DNA from: Pyrinomonadaceae bacterium
Lineage (GTDB): Bacteria; Acidobacteriota; Blastocatellia; Pyrinomonadales; Pyrinomonadaceae
Direction of reading: 5' to 3'
Assembly: GCA_021463165.1 (NCBI GenBank)
Contig: JAJTWY010000003.1
Location: 1-64,000 of the forward strand
Length of the DNA stretch: 64,000 nt
Numbering within the stretch: position 1 is the stretch's first letter; every line of letters starts with the position of its first letter. Both the position numbers and the translations under genes were made by a program. The notes beneath the pieces were generated by a model, which was not told the DNA's origin, did not search any database, and saw only the letters and a list, made by a program, of their open reading frames with translations. This document shows, in pieces, positions 9,301 to 18,027 of this stretch.

Positions 9301-10347
9301 CTAGCTTCCTGTCATCAATGAATTGTCCCATTTAACCCGCTTGAGGAGTTCGAAATCCGAAAGCATCTTGCCGGTGCCGAGTACAACCGACGATAGCGGA
9401 TCGTCCGCAATGACGACCGGCAGGCCGGTCTCGATCATAAGGCGTTTGTCCAGATTCTTTAGGAGAGCGCCGCCGCCCGTAAGGACGATGCCGCGTTCGA
9501 CGATATCGGCGGATAGCTCGGGCGGGGTACGTTCGAGCGCGACGCGGACAGCGTTAATGATCGTCGAGATCGCATCCGAAAGAGCTTCGCGAATCTCCTC
9601 GTCGGTCATTGTGATGGTCTTCGGGATACCCTCGATCAGGTTACGGCCCCGAACATCCATCGAAAGCGGTTCTTCGAGAGGAAAGGCGCTTCCCAACGCG
9701 ATCTTGATAGCTTCGGCCGTTCGTTCGCCGATCAGGAGATTGTATTTGCGTTTGATATATTGCGTAATTGCCTCGTCCATCTCGTTACCCGCAACCCGTA
9801 CGGCTCGCGAATAGACGATACCCGAAAGCGATATTACGGCGATGTCAGTCGTTCCGCCGCCGATATCAACTACCATATTGCCGTGCGGCTCTGTGATCGG
9901 AAGTCCGGCCCCGATCGCGGCCGCCATCGCTTCCTCCACGAGATAAACTTCGCTTGCCTTTGCCCGATAGGCAGAATCTTCGACTGCTCGCCGTTCGACC
10001 TGAGTGATCTCAGATGGGATGCCGATCACCACACGCGGCCGTACCCATGATTTGCCGTTATGAGCTTTGCGGATGAAGTGCTGCAGCATCTTCTCCGTCA
10101 CCTCGAAATTGGCGATCACACCGTCCTTCATCGGCCGGATCGCCACGATGTTGCCCGGAGTTCTGCCAAGCATTTCCTTAGCGTCACGACCCACGGCCTC
10201 CACCTGGTTTGTCACCTTATTGATCGCAACGATCGATGGTTCCGAAACCACAATCCCCCTTCCCTTTGCATAAACCAGTGTGTTGGCGGTTCCGAGATCG
10301 ATTGCCAGATCACTCGAAAATAAACTAAATAAAGACTTAAATGCCAT
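9301..10347 (-). CDS. mreB: Cell-shape actin homologue MreB
   Basis: Actin-fold ATPase of 348 aa that forms membrane-associated filaments and steers the elongasome. The phosphate-1 motif is [12 protein letters not shown] near residue 15-26, phosphate-2 is [13 protein letters not shown] and the adenosine motif is [12 protein letters not shown]. The N-terminal [12 protein letters not shown] is a plausible amphipathic membrane-binding helix. It is the first gene of the mre/mrd cluster, with ~330 bp of non-coding DNA upstream that should carry its promoter. Confidence 0.97.
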   Translation of the reverse strand: MAFKSLFSLFSSDLAIDLGTANTLVYAKGRGIVVSEPSIVAINKVTNQVEAVGRDAKEMLGRTPGNIVAIRPMKDGVIANFEVTEKMLQHFIRKAHNGKSWVRPRVVIGIPSEITQVERRAVEDSAYRAKASEVYLVEEAMAAAIGAGLPITEPHGNMVVDIGGGTTDIAVISLSGIVYSRAVRVAGNEMDEAITQYIKRKYNLLIGERTAEAIKIALGSAFPLEEPLSMDVRGRNLIEGIPKTITMTDEEIREALSDAISTIINAVRVALERTPPELSADIVERGIVLTGGGALLKNLDKRLMIETGLPVVIADDPLSSVVLGTGKMLSDFELLKRVKWDNSLMTGS

Positions 10348-10676
10348 CGTAAAATGTGTCCAGATTAACGTTCAGAGATCGTGCGTAACGGAGTGGATTT
10401 TGGCGTTGAAACCTAGGTATCAGGCCGAAAAGATGGACGCCGTTGCCCATAATGTCTAACCTAATAGCATACACTTATTTATCGGGATTTTTCTAATGTA
10501 ATTACATCAATTTCTCGAAGAAATAGGAGGTATATCGAGGAATGCTACACGATCTGCGGCAGGCCGAAGGAAAGGCCTCTCAGAGGTCCGCAATGGCCGG
10601 GATACAAGATCGACCAACGAGGATACGATCTCACCGGTTGAAGATCAAATCCACGCTCATCCTCGACCATCCGGCA
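10348..10676. other. Intergenic region upstream of mreB
   Basis: About 330 bp between mreB and the M56 protease gene, both on the minus strand. It should hold the mre promoter. An A/T-rich stretch around 10470-10510 includes a perfect 12-bp palindrome. On the plus strand an AGGAGG at 10525-10530 precedes ATG 10542. Nothing else recognisable is present. Confidence 0.6.
10496..10507. promoter_or_regulatory. Perfect palindrome ATGTAATTACAT, candidate operator upstream of mreB
   Basis: A 12-bp perfect dyad lies about 150 bp before the mreB start, in the most A/T-rich part of the intergenic region. It contains TGTA and TACA half-sites like those used by BlaI/MecI/CopY repressors, though in the opposite order to the classic TACA-N-TGTA. 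A BlaI-type repressor gene is ~1.6 kb upstream on the same strand. Operator function is inference. Confidence 0.3.
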
Positions 10677-10685
10677 TCATTGTAG
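10542..10685 (+). CDS. Possible 47-aa basic small protein
   Basis: A strong AGGAGG lies 11 nt before ATG 10542, opening 47 codons that end at TAG 10683-10685 and overlap the 3' end of the M56 gene by 9 bp. The peptide is basic (several Arg, Lys and Gln) with a hydrophobic LILDHPASL end and no known domain. Spacing is slightly long and no homologue is recalled, so it may be chance. Confidence 0.2.
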   Translation: MLHDLRQAEGKASQRSAMAGIQDRPTRIRSHRLKIKSTLILDHPASL

Positions 10686-11666
10686 AAACTGCACAAGATT
10701 CTCCATTACGCCGTGCGTGGACTGCAGCACACCCTCACCGATAATGTTGACCGCCAGAACTATTACAAGAGCGGCCGTGAGGGCGAGTGCTGAGGAAGGG
10801 AATTTGAAGCGACTACCGCCGCGCCCTCGTCCGTCAACCTTCAAGAGCCTCGAGATCCGCTCGGCAACGCTGCTGTTTGAGCCGGAGATCATAACCGATG
10901 CCGCAAGAGGCATTCTGCCCAGCGGGCCCGGCGCGATCCGAGCGATCTTTATGAGGGCAGAGGCAAGGTCCGCGGCACGGGATGGGTCGGACGTGACGGC
11001 GTGTTGATCCGCAACCTGCTCGCTCGCTTCTGCCCACGCATCTCGCAGAGAGGTCGCGAGCGGAAATAGGATCACCGACCGGCAGAAGTCGATCACCACT
11101 TTTTTCAAATTGTCGCGCGATAGAATATGTCCGCGCTCGTGCTCCAGCGCAGTTCGTAACTCCTCATCGGTCAACGCTTTGAGGACCTGACTCGCGACAA
11201 AAATGCGCGGGCGAATGATCCCGACCACTGCCAGGACGGGAAACCTGTGTTCGAACTTGTAGATCGGCTCGTCGATCCCTCGAACAGCGATCTGCTTGGA
11301 ACTTGAATACCATTCCCTGCTGAGGCGGGTGGTCGCAAAGATGGTGCGAACAGTTCTGTAAACTGCAAGGAAAATTCCGGCCAGGGCCACCATTGCTGGC
11401 AACCCGAGCTTGACCGTCACCGTTTCGTCGGAGGTATCAGGCTCGAACAAAACAAAGGACGGAACGATCAAACCCACGACGATGATGATCGACAGGGCGA
11501 TCGGCCATACACGCAGGGCGAACGTGATCTGCGAGAATGTGCGGGCCGAGAACAGGTCGCGCATTTCAGCGACAACAGCGCCAATGCCCCGGGCGAGGAG
11601 CGAAGCCACTACGCCAACGACCAAGAAGCTCGCGAGTGCAACAGATATCCCAAGAAAGATGTTCAT
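10677..11666 (-). CDS. M56 (BlaR1-like) membrane metalloprotease
   Basis: A 329-aa membrane protein with hydrophobic segments at ~3-25, 50-72, 88-106 and 293-312. The cytosolic peptidase domain carries the zinc motif HERGH at 176-180 and a likely third ligand near E216 (EQVAD). This is the protease half of BlaR1/MecR1-type systems, which cleave the cognate BlaI repressor on a signal. No C-terminal penicillin-binding sensor domain is present (only a short tail after the last helix), so the signal need not be a beta-lactam. Its ATG shares one base with the stop of the blaI-like gene (TAATG), so the two are translationally coupled. Confidence 0.85.
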   Translation of the reverse strand: MNIFLGISVALASFLVVGVVASLLARGIGAVVAEMRDLFSARTFSQITFALRVWPIALSIIIVVGLIVPSFVLFEPDTSDETVTVKLGLPAMVALAGIFLAVYRTVRTIFATTRLSREWYSSSKQIAVRGIDEPIYKFEHRFPVLAVVGIIRPRIFVASQVLKALTDEELRTALEHERGHILSRDNLKKVVIDFCRSVILFPLATSLRDAWAEASEQVADQHAVTSDPSRAADLASALIKIARIAPGPLGRMPLAASVMISGSNSSVAERISRLLKVDGRGRGGSRFKFPSSALALTAALVIVLAVNIIGEGVLQSTHGVMENLVQFLQ

Positions 11667-12115
11667 TACTCTTTCTCTCCGGATCTTAGTTCAAGGCGTT
11701 TCTTCTGCACAAGACGTTCGAGTTCATCCAGAAGTTCCAGATCCCTTTCGCTCACCGAATCAACGATACAGGCCAGCACCGGTTCGGCTCTTCCGGTGGC
11801 CGACTTGAACAGGCTTGTCAGGAGGTCATGGGTAACGCCTCGCTCCAGCTCTTCGATCGAATGGCTGGCCGCGTAGATAAAGGCTCGTCCCTCTTTGCGC
11901 CGCTTCAGAAGGCCCTTCTTGAATAGCCGGTCCAGCGTCGTCATCACGGTCGTGTAAGCGTAAACCTCCCCGAGCGCGGCGTTCACCTGATTAACATTAG
12001 CCTCGCCAATACGCCTAACCTCGACCATGACCTTTGCTTCGAGCTCACCCAGTGAATCGAGCAGTGTCTCCGACAAGGTCTTACCGCCGCGTAATCGGAA
12101 TTTTGGTGGAAACAT
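11666..12115 (-). CDS. BlaI/MecI/CopY-family winged-helix repressor
   Basis: Penicillinase-repressor-family regulator of ~149 aa. The winged helix (~17-90) has the typical GELEAKVMVEV opening and TTVMTTLDRLFKKGLLKR recognition region, followed by a C-terminal dimerisation helix. A TTG eight codons upstream is in frame but lies inside the -10/-35 region, so ATG 12115 is preferred. That gives an essentially leaderless message. The gene forms a coupled pair with the M56 protease. Targets are unknown; the adjacent mre/PBP cluster is a candidate. Confidence 0.85.
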   Translation of the reverse strand: MFPPKFRLRGGKTLSETLLDSLGELEAKVMVEVRRIGEANVNQVNAALGEVYAYTTVMTTLDRLFKKGLLKRRKEGRAFIYAASHSIEELERGVTHDLLTSLFKSATGRAEPVLACIVDSVSERDLELLDELERLVQKKRLELRSGEKE

Positions 12116-12121
12116 AGGCTG

Positions 12122-12149
12122 AGTATAGAGAAAATCCAATACCTGTCAA
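12122..12149 (-). promoter_or_regulatory. Sigma-70 promoter of the blaI-M56 operon
   Basis: On the minus strand, TTGACA (12149-12144), a 16-bp spacer and TATACT (12127-12122). The predicted transcription start falls at or next to the ATG at 12115, implying a leaderless mRNA. Confidence 0.75.
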
Positions 12150-12182
12150 CCGCAATCGAGAATCGCCGGTGCCGCCATTTCG

Positions 12183-12920
12183 TCAGCGTAAAAACTCGCC
12201 AAGGTAGTACGGCAGCATCTTTCGCCACCATACCCAATCGTGATTAACGTCGTGTCCCCAAACATCCAACCGGTGAGGGATCCCTTTTGAATGGAGCAGG
12301 CCGGAAAACTCTCGGCTGCGTTCCGGGGCTTCGAACGAGCCCTGTCCCGTCACGATAACGATCGAATCAGCATTTCGGAGCCGCGGCAAGTGGTAATCGT
12401 CGTTAAGATTACGAAGATACATATCCGGATTGTTGAAATAGACATTATCGTCGTAATATCCCTGATCGAGATAATTGTAAATATCGTAACTTCCGCTCAT
12501 TGCGATGGTGCCGCGGAAGTTGTCCGAGTGCTTGAAATAGGTGTTAGCCGCAAGCAGAGCCCCGAGCGATGCGCCCGTCGTCAGCGGGCGGGCATCCTGG
12601 CCGCATTCGTTGCGGATCAGCGGCAGGACCTCTTCCATGATGTAGCGGTCGTACCTCGTAAGCATCTCGACCTTCCAGCCGGGATGCGACTCGCGATTTA
12701 GGAGGCTGTATTTGTTGACCGAGTTGATCGAGTACGCCCGGATCACTCCAGCCTCGATAAAGTCCTTTATCGCATCGATCAAATAGAATCTTTCATATTC
12801 CAAATAATCAGCCGCCGCCGTCGGAAACATCAGCAACGGATACCCCGAATGTCCATACGCCACAAGCGGCATGTCCATGCCCAAATTGTGGCTAAACCAC
12901 GATGTCGTGTCTCGTCTCAT
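12183..12920 (-). CDS. Putative esterase (alpha/beta hydrolase fold)
   Basis: A 245-aa cytoplasmic esterase-family protein related to esterase D/FrsA-type hydrolases. The nucleophile elbow is GASLG (S118), and the C-terminal GHDVNHDW region should supply the catalytic histidine. The N-terminal part (MPLVAYGHSGYPLLMFPT) matches the family core. No signal peptide is present. It is the last gene of a minus-strand run lipB-lipoprotein-esterase with ~20-bp gaps. The substrate is not evident. Confidence 0.8.
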   Translation of the reverse strand: MRRDTTSWFSHNLGMDMPLVAYGHSGYPLLMFPTAAADYLEYERFYLIDAIKDFIEAGVIRAYSINSVNKYSLLNRESHPGWKVEMLTRYDRYIMEEVLPLIRNECGQDARPLTTGASLGALLAANTYFKHSDNFRGTIAMSGSYDIYNYLDQGYYDDNVYFNNPDMYLRNLNDDYHLPRLRNADSIVIVTGQGSFEAPERSREFSGLLHSKGIPHRLDVWGHDVNHDWVWWRKMLPYYLGEFLR

Positions 12921-12940
12921 CTTTTATGTCAGTCCTTCTT

Positions 12941-13876
12941 TTAAGGTTTTGTTGTTATCGCTATCTCGCGCGTAGTTGAGTTGTATCCTCCGTTGTCGAC
13001 AAGCGTGCCGCTTGAATCAACGAGCTCAAGTTTTACAGTCCGCTTTCCATCGGCCCAGCCTTTGAACCACACAGGCTCCCACTTTTCGATCATCATCACC
13101 GGTTTATCATCAACCAGCAATCGAACGCGAAATTGGCCGCCATCACCTACCAGGATGGCATTCGACAGCCAGAAATCGATCATGATCTCACTAGCATCCG
13201 CGCCCTTGTATTCTCCCTTAGGGCGACTAAATGTAAGAAGCGGATTCTTAGGATCTACGGCACCGGCCGTGCTTTCCTTCATGTCTTTTCCTTCGGGCGT
13301 CGGTTTCGCGGTCTCGGCGGGAGCGGCGGAATTCGACATCTGTTCGCCGTTGCCGGTGGTTGCAGGCTTTGCCGGATCGCTGCCTCCGTTCTTGACCTTG
13401 AAACTCACCATCTGAAAGGCGCCTTCGTTCTTATACGACTCATGCCACGGGCGCGAGGGAAATACCCTGAGCGTATGCTCGCCGTCCGACACATTGCGAA
13501 GCTCAAATTCCTGACCGAGATCGTAGTATGCCTCGTACGGCTGATTATCGAGGATCACGTGGATATGGTTGCCGGTGTGGGTCTCCGCGTTCATACCCGG
13601 CATATAACCCTTCAGGTCACCCGAGATCTCCAGTTTTACCTTGACCGTTGAGCTCGGGATCGTCGCATCCGCCGCAGGTTCGAGTATCTTCAACACCGGC
13701 TTCGCCTCTTCCTGCTCGCCACGCTGTTTGATCAGCTCTGCGATCTTGGCCGGGCGATCCGTTTTCACAAGACTGCCTAACGGGGGTGTGTTCGCGGCCG
13801 ACTGATTGGCCGCACTGCCGCAGGCAGAGAAGATCAGGGGAATAATGATGAACGCAGTTAGATATAAGTACTTCAT
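12941..13876 (-). CDS. Lipoprotein with two beta-sandwich-like repeats
   Basis: A 311-aa exported protein with a lipobox ending at C19 (FSAC), so it should be a lipid-anchored envelope protein. After an Ala/Asn-rich linker there are two similar regions, ~65-170 and ~215-305. The first contains GNHIHVILDNQPYEAYYD followed by GEHTLRVFPSRPWHES; the second is a weaker copy (GGQFRVRLLVDDKPV, then GKRTVKLELVDSSG). They are separated by a Thr/Ala/Pro linker. The function is unknown to me. It lies between lipB and an esterase. Confidence 0.7.
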   Translation of the reverse strand: MKYLYLTAFIIIPLIFSACGSAANQSAANTPPLGSLVKTDRPAKIAELIKQRGEQEEAKPVLKILEPAADATIPSSTVKVKLEISGDLKGYMPGMNAETHTGNHIHVILDNQPYEAYYDLGQEFELRNVSDGEHTLRVFPSRPWHESYKNEGAFQMVSFKVKNGGSDPAKPATTGNGEQMSNSAAPAETAKPTPEGKDMKESTAGAVDPKNPLLTFSRPKGEYKGADASEIMIDFWLSNAILVGDGGQFRVRLLVDDKPVMMIEKWEPVWFKGWADGKRTVKLELVDSSGTLVDNGGYNSTTREIAITTKP

Positions 13877-13895
13877 AAAAACTCCGAATATCGAA

Positions 13896-14591
13896 CTAGA
13901 CTGTCACAACCACCGTTGGTTCTCCAGGATGCAAGCCGGCGGGCCGCTTCGGTTCAGCGTAACCGAAGACGCTACGGAAGTTCCCTGTCAGGCTATCCAG
14001 GACCTCACTGAGGTCAAGCTCGCGACCAAGGATCTTTTCCATAGAGGTTGCCGGCTCACCTTCGCATGCGATTATTTGATCAAAATACGAAAGGTCTGTA
14101 TTGACGTTAAGGGCGAAACCGTGTGTTGTGACCCAACGCTTAATGTGGACGCCTATCGCTGCAATCTTGCCGTCGGACGTGTGTACACCCGTCAGCCCGT
14201 CGATCCTAAAAGCATCTATCCCAAAGTCGTACATCGTCCGGATGAGCACTTCTTCGAGGTCCCGAACATATCGATGAACGTCTTCGCGATCAGGTGATAG
14301 GCTGATTATTGGATAACCCACGATCTGGCCGATACCGTGATAGGTCACCTTACCACCCCGATCCGTTTCAAAAACCTCGACTCCAAGGCGACGGAGTATC
14401 TCGGCCGTCGCAAGCACCCCGTTTTCCTTCGACCGCCGGCCGAGCGTGTAGGTATGCGGATGCTCGAGGAACAGCAAATAGTCAGACCCGCGCTCGGCTA
14501 TCACCTTTGCCTCAAGCTCTTTCTGCAAACGAAGCGCATTTGCGTAGCCAACCCGCCCGAGTCGCCGAACCTCTAACAACCGCCGATGCAT
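13896..14591 (-). CDS. lipB: Octanoyltransferase LipB
   Basis: Transfers octanoate from acyl carrier protein to lipoyl domains, the first step of lipoate synthesis. The 231-aa sequence carries the RGGKVTYHGIGQIVGYPI signature (~78-95), conserved K142 (GKIAAIGV) and catalytic C176 (IIACEG). A TATTAT box ending 7 nt before ATG 14591 suggests a very short or absent leader. The product would serve lipoyl enzymes such as the 2-oxoacid dehydrogenase complex whose E1 is encoded at 44844. Confidence 0.95.
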   Translation of the reverse strand: MHRRLLEVRRLGRVGYANALRLQKELEAKVIAERGSDYLLFLEHPHTYTLGRRSKENGVLATAEILRRLGVEVFETDRGGKVTYHGIGQIVGYPIISLSPDREDVHRYVRDLEEVLIRTMYDFGIDAFRIDGLTGVHTSDGKIAAIGVHIKRWVTTHGFALNVNTDLSYFDQIIACEGEPATSMEKILGRELDLSEVLDSLTGNFRSVFGYAEPKRPAGLHPGEPTVVVTV

Positions 14592-14640
14592 TATTGTTAT
14601 AATAAGGCTTTTCGGTACGATTTAACAGGACGGCACTGAT

Positions 14641-15180
14641 ATGACGAGTATTCGATTTGTTGGAGTTTTGTTGATGGCAATCGCCATTTTCGCGGGAGCA
14701 GCCACGGCCCAAAAGAAACCGGCGAAAAAGAGAGCTACTTCAAAGAAGCCCACGCCATCCAGCACCACGAAGACTGTGCCGCCACTCGAAGTCCGAGCCG
14801 CCCGCGAGAAGGTGGAGGTGCAGGTCGCGAACGTCACCCGCTTTGTTGATGTTATGGGCCCGATAGTTCAGAGTATTGAGACCCTCGATCAATCCGCGAA
14901 GACCAAGAAGCTCCCTAAAGCTACGATAGATAAGAATGAGGCTACAAAACTGAAGGTTATCGAAGCCATTCAGAACCTAAAGGCCGGCCTCTCCTCACTT
15001 GAGTCGGAGTTCAGGACAAAACCGTTGCTGCAAAAGTACCTTGTCAGTATTGAGGGGATCACTGACCTTGCAGCCCGGTCGGAAGACACGGCTCTGGCGG
15101 GAAAATACGTCGCGTCAAAAGAACCGCTTCGCGATGCGCTGAAAAAACTCACCGACACGCTCGCTGCAATGCCCATCTGA
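14641..15180 (+). CDS. Small exported helical protein
   Basis: A 179-aa protein with a signal peptide (cleavage probably after AGAATA) and then a Lys/Pro/Thr-rich mature N-terminus. The rest is predicted helical with heptad-like spacing (EVRAAREKVEVQVANVTRF, later DQSAKTKKLPKATIDKNEA). A TATAAT box at 14598-14603 and AGGA at 14627-14630 fit its start. I recognise no family. It is convergent with the next gene. Confidence 0.65.
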   Translation: MTSIRFVGVLLMAIAIFAGAATAQKKPAKKRATSKKPTPSSTTKTVPPLEVRAAREKVEVQVANVTRFVDVMGPIVQSIETLDQSAKTKKLPKATIDKNEATKLKVIEAIQNLKAGLSSLESEFRTKPLLQKYLVSIEGITDLAARSEDTALAGKYVASKEPLRDALKKLTDTLAAMPI

Positions 15181-15190
15181 CCCTCATCGT

Positions 15191-15853
15191 CTAGCAAGGC
15201 TTTTTCAAGCCAAGCGCTTCGGCCGGGTCACAGGCCTCGATCTTGCCGGATTTGGCCGTTGCCCCTTTTGTTTCGGCCGAAAGGCCGAGATGTTTCCGGA
15301 TAAATGCCTCACCTTCGGTTTCGATGATCTCGCCGTTAATAATGAAGCTCCGTTTCGTCAATATGTCGCTGCCATTCTCCATCATCGAGGGCAGCAGGAA
15401 TATGTACCAGGGCGAGGCCCACTTTCGTTGGTCGCCGGTCATCGTACGATACTTGTAATGAAGCGACGTCAGTCGGGCGTCGCGTTCCGTTGATTCATAA
15501 ACCGCCGGAAATGTTACGCCAAGCTCACTGATATTCCGCTTCATCGAATCCAGCGGGTCGTAGAGGCCCACGGCAACGATACCTAAGCCCTTGTCCTTGT
15601 ATTTCTCGTAAAATTTTTGAAGCCGCGGCGCGTCAAAACGCCAGTTCGGACACCATGGCGCGAAATAGACGACGATCGTCAGCTTCTTGCCCGAGGTATA
15701 GGAGCGCAGGTTGAACTCGTCTCCGTTTCGAATACTTTTGTAGGTCCAATCCTTATAGGCGATGTCCTTTTCCTGCATCGGGGCCTGTTCGTTTTGTGCG
15801 GCTGCGACCGCCGCCAAGGCAAAAAGCAGGATCAAGGCTGATAGTACTCTCAT
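15191..15853 (-). CDS. Exported thioredoxin-fold (redoxin/TlpA-like) protein
   Basis: A 220-aa protein with a signal peptide (AAVAAAQ) and a thioredoxin-like core: TIVVYFAPWCPNWR, then GLGIVAVGLYDP and a GVTFPAVYES cis-Pro-like region. The usual CxxC is reduced to a single cysteine, C68 in WCPNW, so it cannot act as a conventional dithiol reductase. Two further cysteines, C208 and C220, sit at the extreme C-terminus and could provide a resolving thiol. Partner and substrate are unknown. Confidence 0.65.
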   Translation of the reverse strand: MRVLSALILLFALAAVAAAQNEQAPMQEKDIAYKDWTYKSIRNGDEFNLRSYTSGKKLTIVVYFAPWCPNWRFDAPRLQKFYEKYKDKGLGIVAVGLYDPLDSMKRNISELGVTFPAVYESTERDARLTSLHYKYRTMTGDQRKWASPWYIFLLPSMMENGSDILTKRSFIINGEIIETEGEAFIRKHLGLSAETKGATAKSGKIEACDPAEALGLKKPC

Positions 15854-15995
15854 AATTCGTCCGATTCGATATTAATCAAGACAGTTTGATGATAGCAGGT
15901 TCGTACGGCGTTGGCAGAACAGTTTTCCCGCCGCCGCTGCGATCGCCCGGGTGCTGACACGCAACGCAAACCTGTGCTAATCTTCGGTTAAGACT

Positions 15996-16418
15996 ATGAG
16001 CCAAACGACCGTTTCCGACATTTTCCGAAGGGCATTAGATATACGCAAGGCGAACCCGGGCGGTTCTTACAAGGACCTTTCGGCGCAGCTCGTCAGTGAA
16101 TTTAGCGGAAAACCGCTGCCCGAAACCGCCTATCTAACGATCCCGGAATACGACAACATCGCTCCGGAAGAGGACTGGACCGCCGGGCTTCCCATTGTCT
16201 TGCGCGGGATCCAGAACGACGACTGGAACGAGATCGCCCACGGCATCATGATCAGCCTCGAACAGGTCGAAAACTATCCCAAAGAATCGGGCCGTGAGGA
16301 TGACCCCGCAAAAGAGTGGCGAAACCGTAACAAGGCCATTGCCGGCGCCGAAGAAAAGGTTCTCGAAAAGTGGATGCCTGAGGAACTGATGGCGATAGCC
16401 AGGCGAAACGCTCAGTGA
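15996..16418 (+). CDS. Conserved-looking cytoplasmic protein of unknown function
   Basis: A 140-aa soluble acidic protein without signal peptide or membrane segment. It is mostly helical at both ends, with a middle segment rich in Asp/Glu (PEYDNIAPEEDWTAGLP). No domain is recognised. It starts at ATG 15996 and ends convergently, 25 bp from the metallo-beta-lactamase gene. Confidence 0.55.
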   Translation: MSQTTVSDIFRRALDIRKANPGGSYKDLSAQLVSEFSGKPLPETAYLTIPEYDNIAPEEDWTAGLPIVLRGIQNDDWNEIAHGIMISLEQVENYPKESGREDDPAKEWRNRNKAIAGAEEKVLEKWMPEELMAIARRNAQ

Positions 16419-16443
16419 GTTCGCGGATATGAGGGATCGCCGC

Positions 16444-17211
16444 TCACACCGTGATCCTAAGTCCGTCTTCGGCCAACAGTAGTTCGATCTTCAGGTCACC
16501 GCTGATTGGTTCATTTATACGATCTGCTTTATCCCACTCCGGATAAAAGTGCGTCAGCATCGCCTTTTTACATTTTGATCTGCGGATGAGGTGAACGGCC
16601 TCGGCTAGTTCCAGGTGTCTGATCTTGGGCTTATTGCGGATAAACGTGCACTCGAGTATGAAGAGATCGACTCCGTTCGCGAAGGTTGCGATAAGGTCGT
16701 CGAAACCGGTGTCGGACGAATAGACCAAGGTTTTGCCGTCGGTGTCGCGAATATGGATCGCATGGCTTTCGTCGGTGTGCGGGGTCTTGCATGCGACGGC
16801 CTCGATCCCGCGGATAAGTTCGAATGGCTCATTGTGCTCCACTTCGACGATCTCGACGGGAAATGGCTGTTCGAGCAGGCGATAGCTGTGAGCGGCATCA
16901 AAACCTGCGATCAATTTATCGAGCCCATTCGGGCCAACGATGCGAAGCGGCTTTGTGCGGTGCTTCATTTCCGGTGCATGCTTCGTTCCCGCGAGAAACG
17001 GCGGCAGCCCGGCGCAGTGGTCGAGGTGGAAGTGTGAGATCCAGATAGCGTCCAGTTCCGTCCAGTTCAGGTTTTCCTGGGCGATCCGCAGCGGCATCGC
17101 GGCAGAGAAGTCGAGCATTACCGATCCGGCTGAAGTCTCAAGCCAGTAGCCCGAACTAGCTCGTTTGCTATGCGGGATCGATGTACCTGAACCCAAAACC
17201 GTCAGCCTCAT
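16444..17211 (-). CDS. Metallo-beta-lactamase-fold hydrolase (RNase Z-like)
   Basis: A 255-aa single-domain MBL-fold protein similar to ribonuclease Z and related phosphodiesterases. The metal motif HFHLDH lies near residue 60, SSDTGFDD provides the bridging Asp, and ILECTF with the late LTHF strand complete the active site. RNase Z would process tRNA 3' ends, but several sub-families with other substrates share these motifs, so the tRNA role is only possible. It is divergent from bshB1 with a 79-bp gap. Confidence 0.8.
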   Translation of the reverse strand: MRLTVLGSGTSIPHSKRASSGYWLETSAGSVMLDFSAAMPLRIAQENLNWTELDAIWISHFHLDHCAGLPPFLAGTKHAPEMKHRTKPLRIVGPNGLDKLIAGFDAAHSYRLLEQPFPVEIVEVEHNEPFELIRGIEAVACKTPHTDESHAIHIRDTDGKTLVYSSDTGFDDLIATFANGVDLFILECTFIRNKPKIRHLELAEAVHLIRRSKCKKAMLTHFYPEWDKADRINEPISGDLKIELLLAEDGLRITV

Positions 17212-17290
17212 ATCCGAATTCTACCGCAATTCGGTTCCCGAAGCGGTGGCGACCAATGCTTCGCTACCTTCTTATGTTAACTTTGTAAAG

Positions 17291-18025
17291 ATGAGCGACA
17301 TTGACATTCTCGCTGTTTTTGCGCACCCCGACGATGTCGAACTGTGCGTCGGCGGTACGATGCTCAAGATGAAGCATCTTGGTTACCGTACGGGCGTGCT
17401 CGATGTGACTCGCGGCGAAATGAGCACTCGCGGAACGCCGGAAATGCGTGCAAAAGAGGCTGCACGAGCCGCTGATATCCTGAAACTCGATGTTCGCGAG
17501 AATCTCGGCCTACCGGACGGGCACGTTTTTGTGACCGATCTCGAAAGGACGGCGTTGGTCAAAGCTGTCAGGCGTTTGAAGCCGAGGATCATCCTAACTC
17601 ATCAGCTAGGTGACCCGCATCCCGACCACGATCATATCGCGCAGCTTGTCAGGGAATCGGCCAGGCTTTCGAGTATGAAGAGATATGATCCGGAAACAGG
17701 CGACGAGAAGATAGCCGTGCCGATGGTCGCCCACAATGTCTTTTCCCGTCGGGTCGAACCTTCGTTCGTCGTCGATATTTCGGACCATCTTAGCGAAAAG
17801 ATGGCGGCGATCCGTGCCTACGCATCACAGTTTCATGATCCGAATTCGACCGAACCTGAGACGAGGCTTACGGCGGCAAATTTTCTGACCGAGCTTGAGA
17901 ATCGCTCGCGTTATTTCGGCTCGCTCATTGGCACATCTGCCGGAGAGCCGTTCTTTGTTCGTGAAACGCTTAACATCGAAGACCCGGTATCGCTGTTGAC
18001 CCGCTCGATGAACCTCTATTCCTAG
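17291..18025 (+). CDS. bshB1: Bacillithiol biosynthesis deacetylase BshB1
   Basis: LmbE/PIG-L-family zinc deacetylase (244 aa) that removes the acetyl group from N-acetylglucosaminyl-malate, the second step of bacillithiol synthesis. The zinc motif AHPDDVE is at the N-terminus and HPDHDHI is the later ligand region. MSTRGTPEMRAKEA is typical of the BshB1 branch. An upstream in-frame start at 17165 would overlap the divergent hydrolase gene, so ATG 17291 is chosen. It implies bacillithiol as a low-molecular-weight thiol; bshA and bshC are not in the window. Confidence 0.88.
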   Translation: MSDIDILAVFAHPDDVELCVGGTMLKMKHLGYRTGVLDVTRGEMSTRGTPEMRAKEAARAADILKLDVRENLGLPDGHVFVTDLERTALVKAVRRLKPRIILTHQLGDPHPDHDHIAQLVRESARLSSMKRYDPETGDEKIAVPMVAHNVFSRRVEPSFVVDISDHLSEKMAAIRAYASQFHDPNSTEPETRLTAANFLTELENRSRYFGSLIGTSAGEPFFVRETLNIEDPVSLLTRSMNLYS

Positions 18026-18027
18026 GT

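Noticed and set aside
17165..17290. N-terminal extension of BshB1
   Set aside because: It would overlap the divergent hydrolase gene and precede the conserved start of the family.
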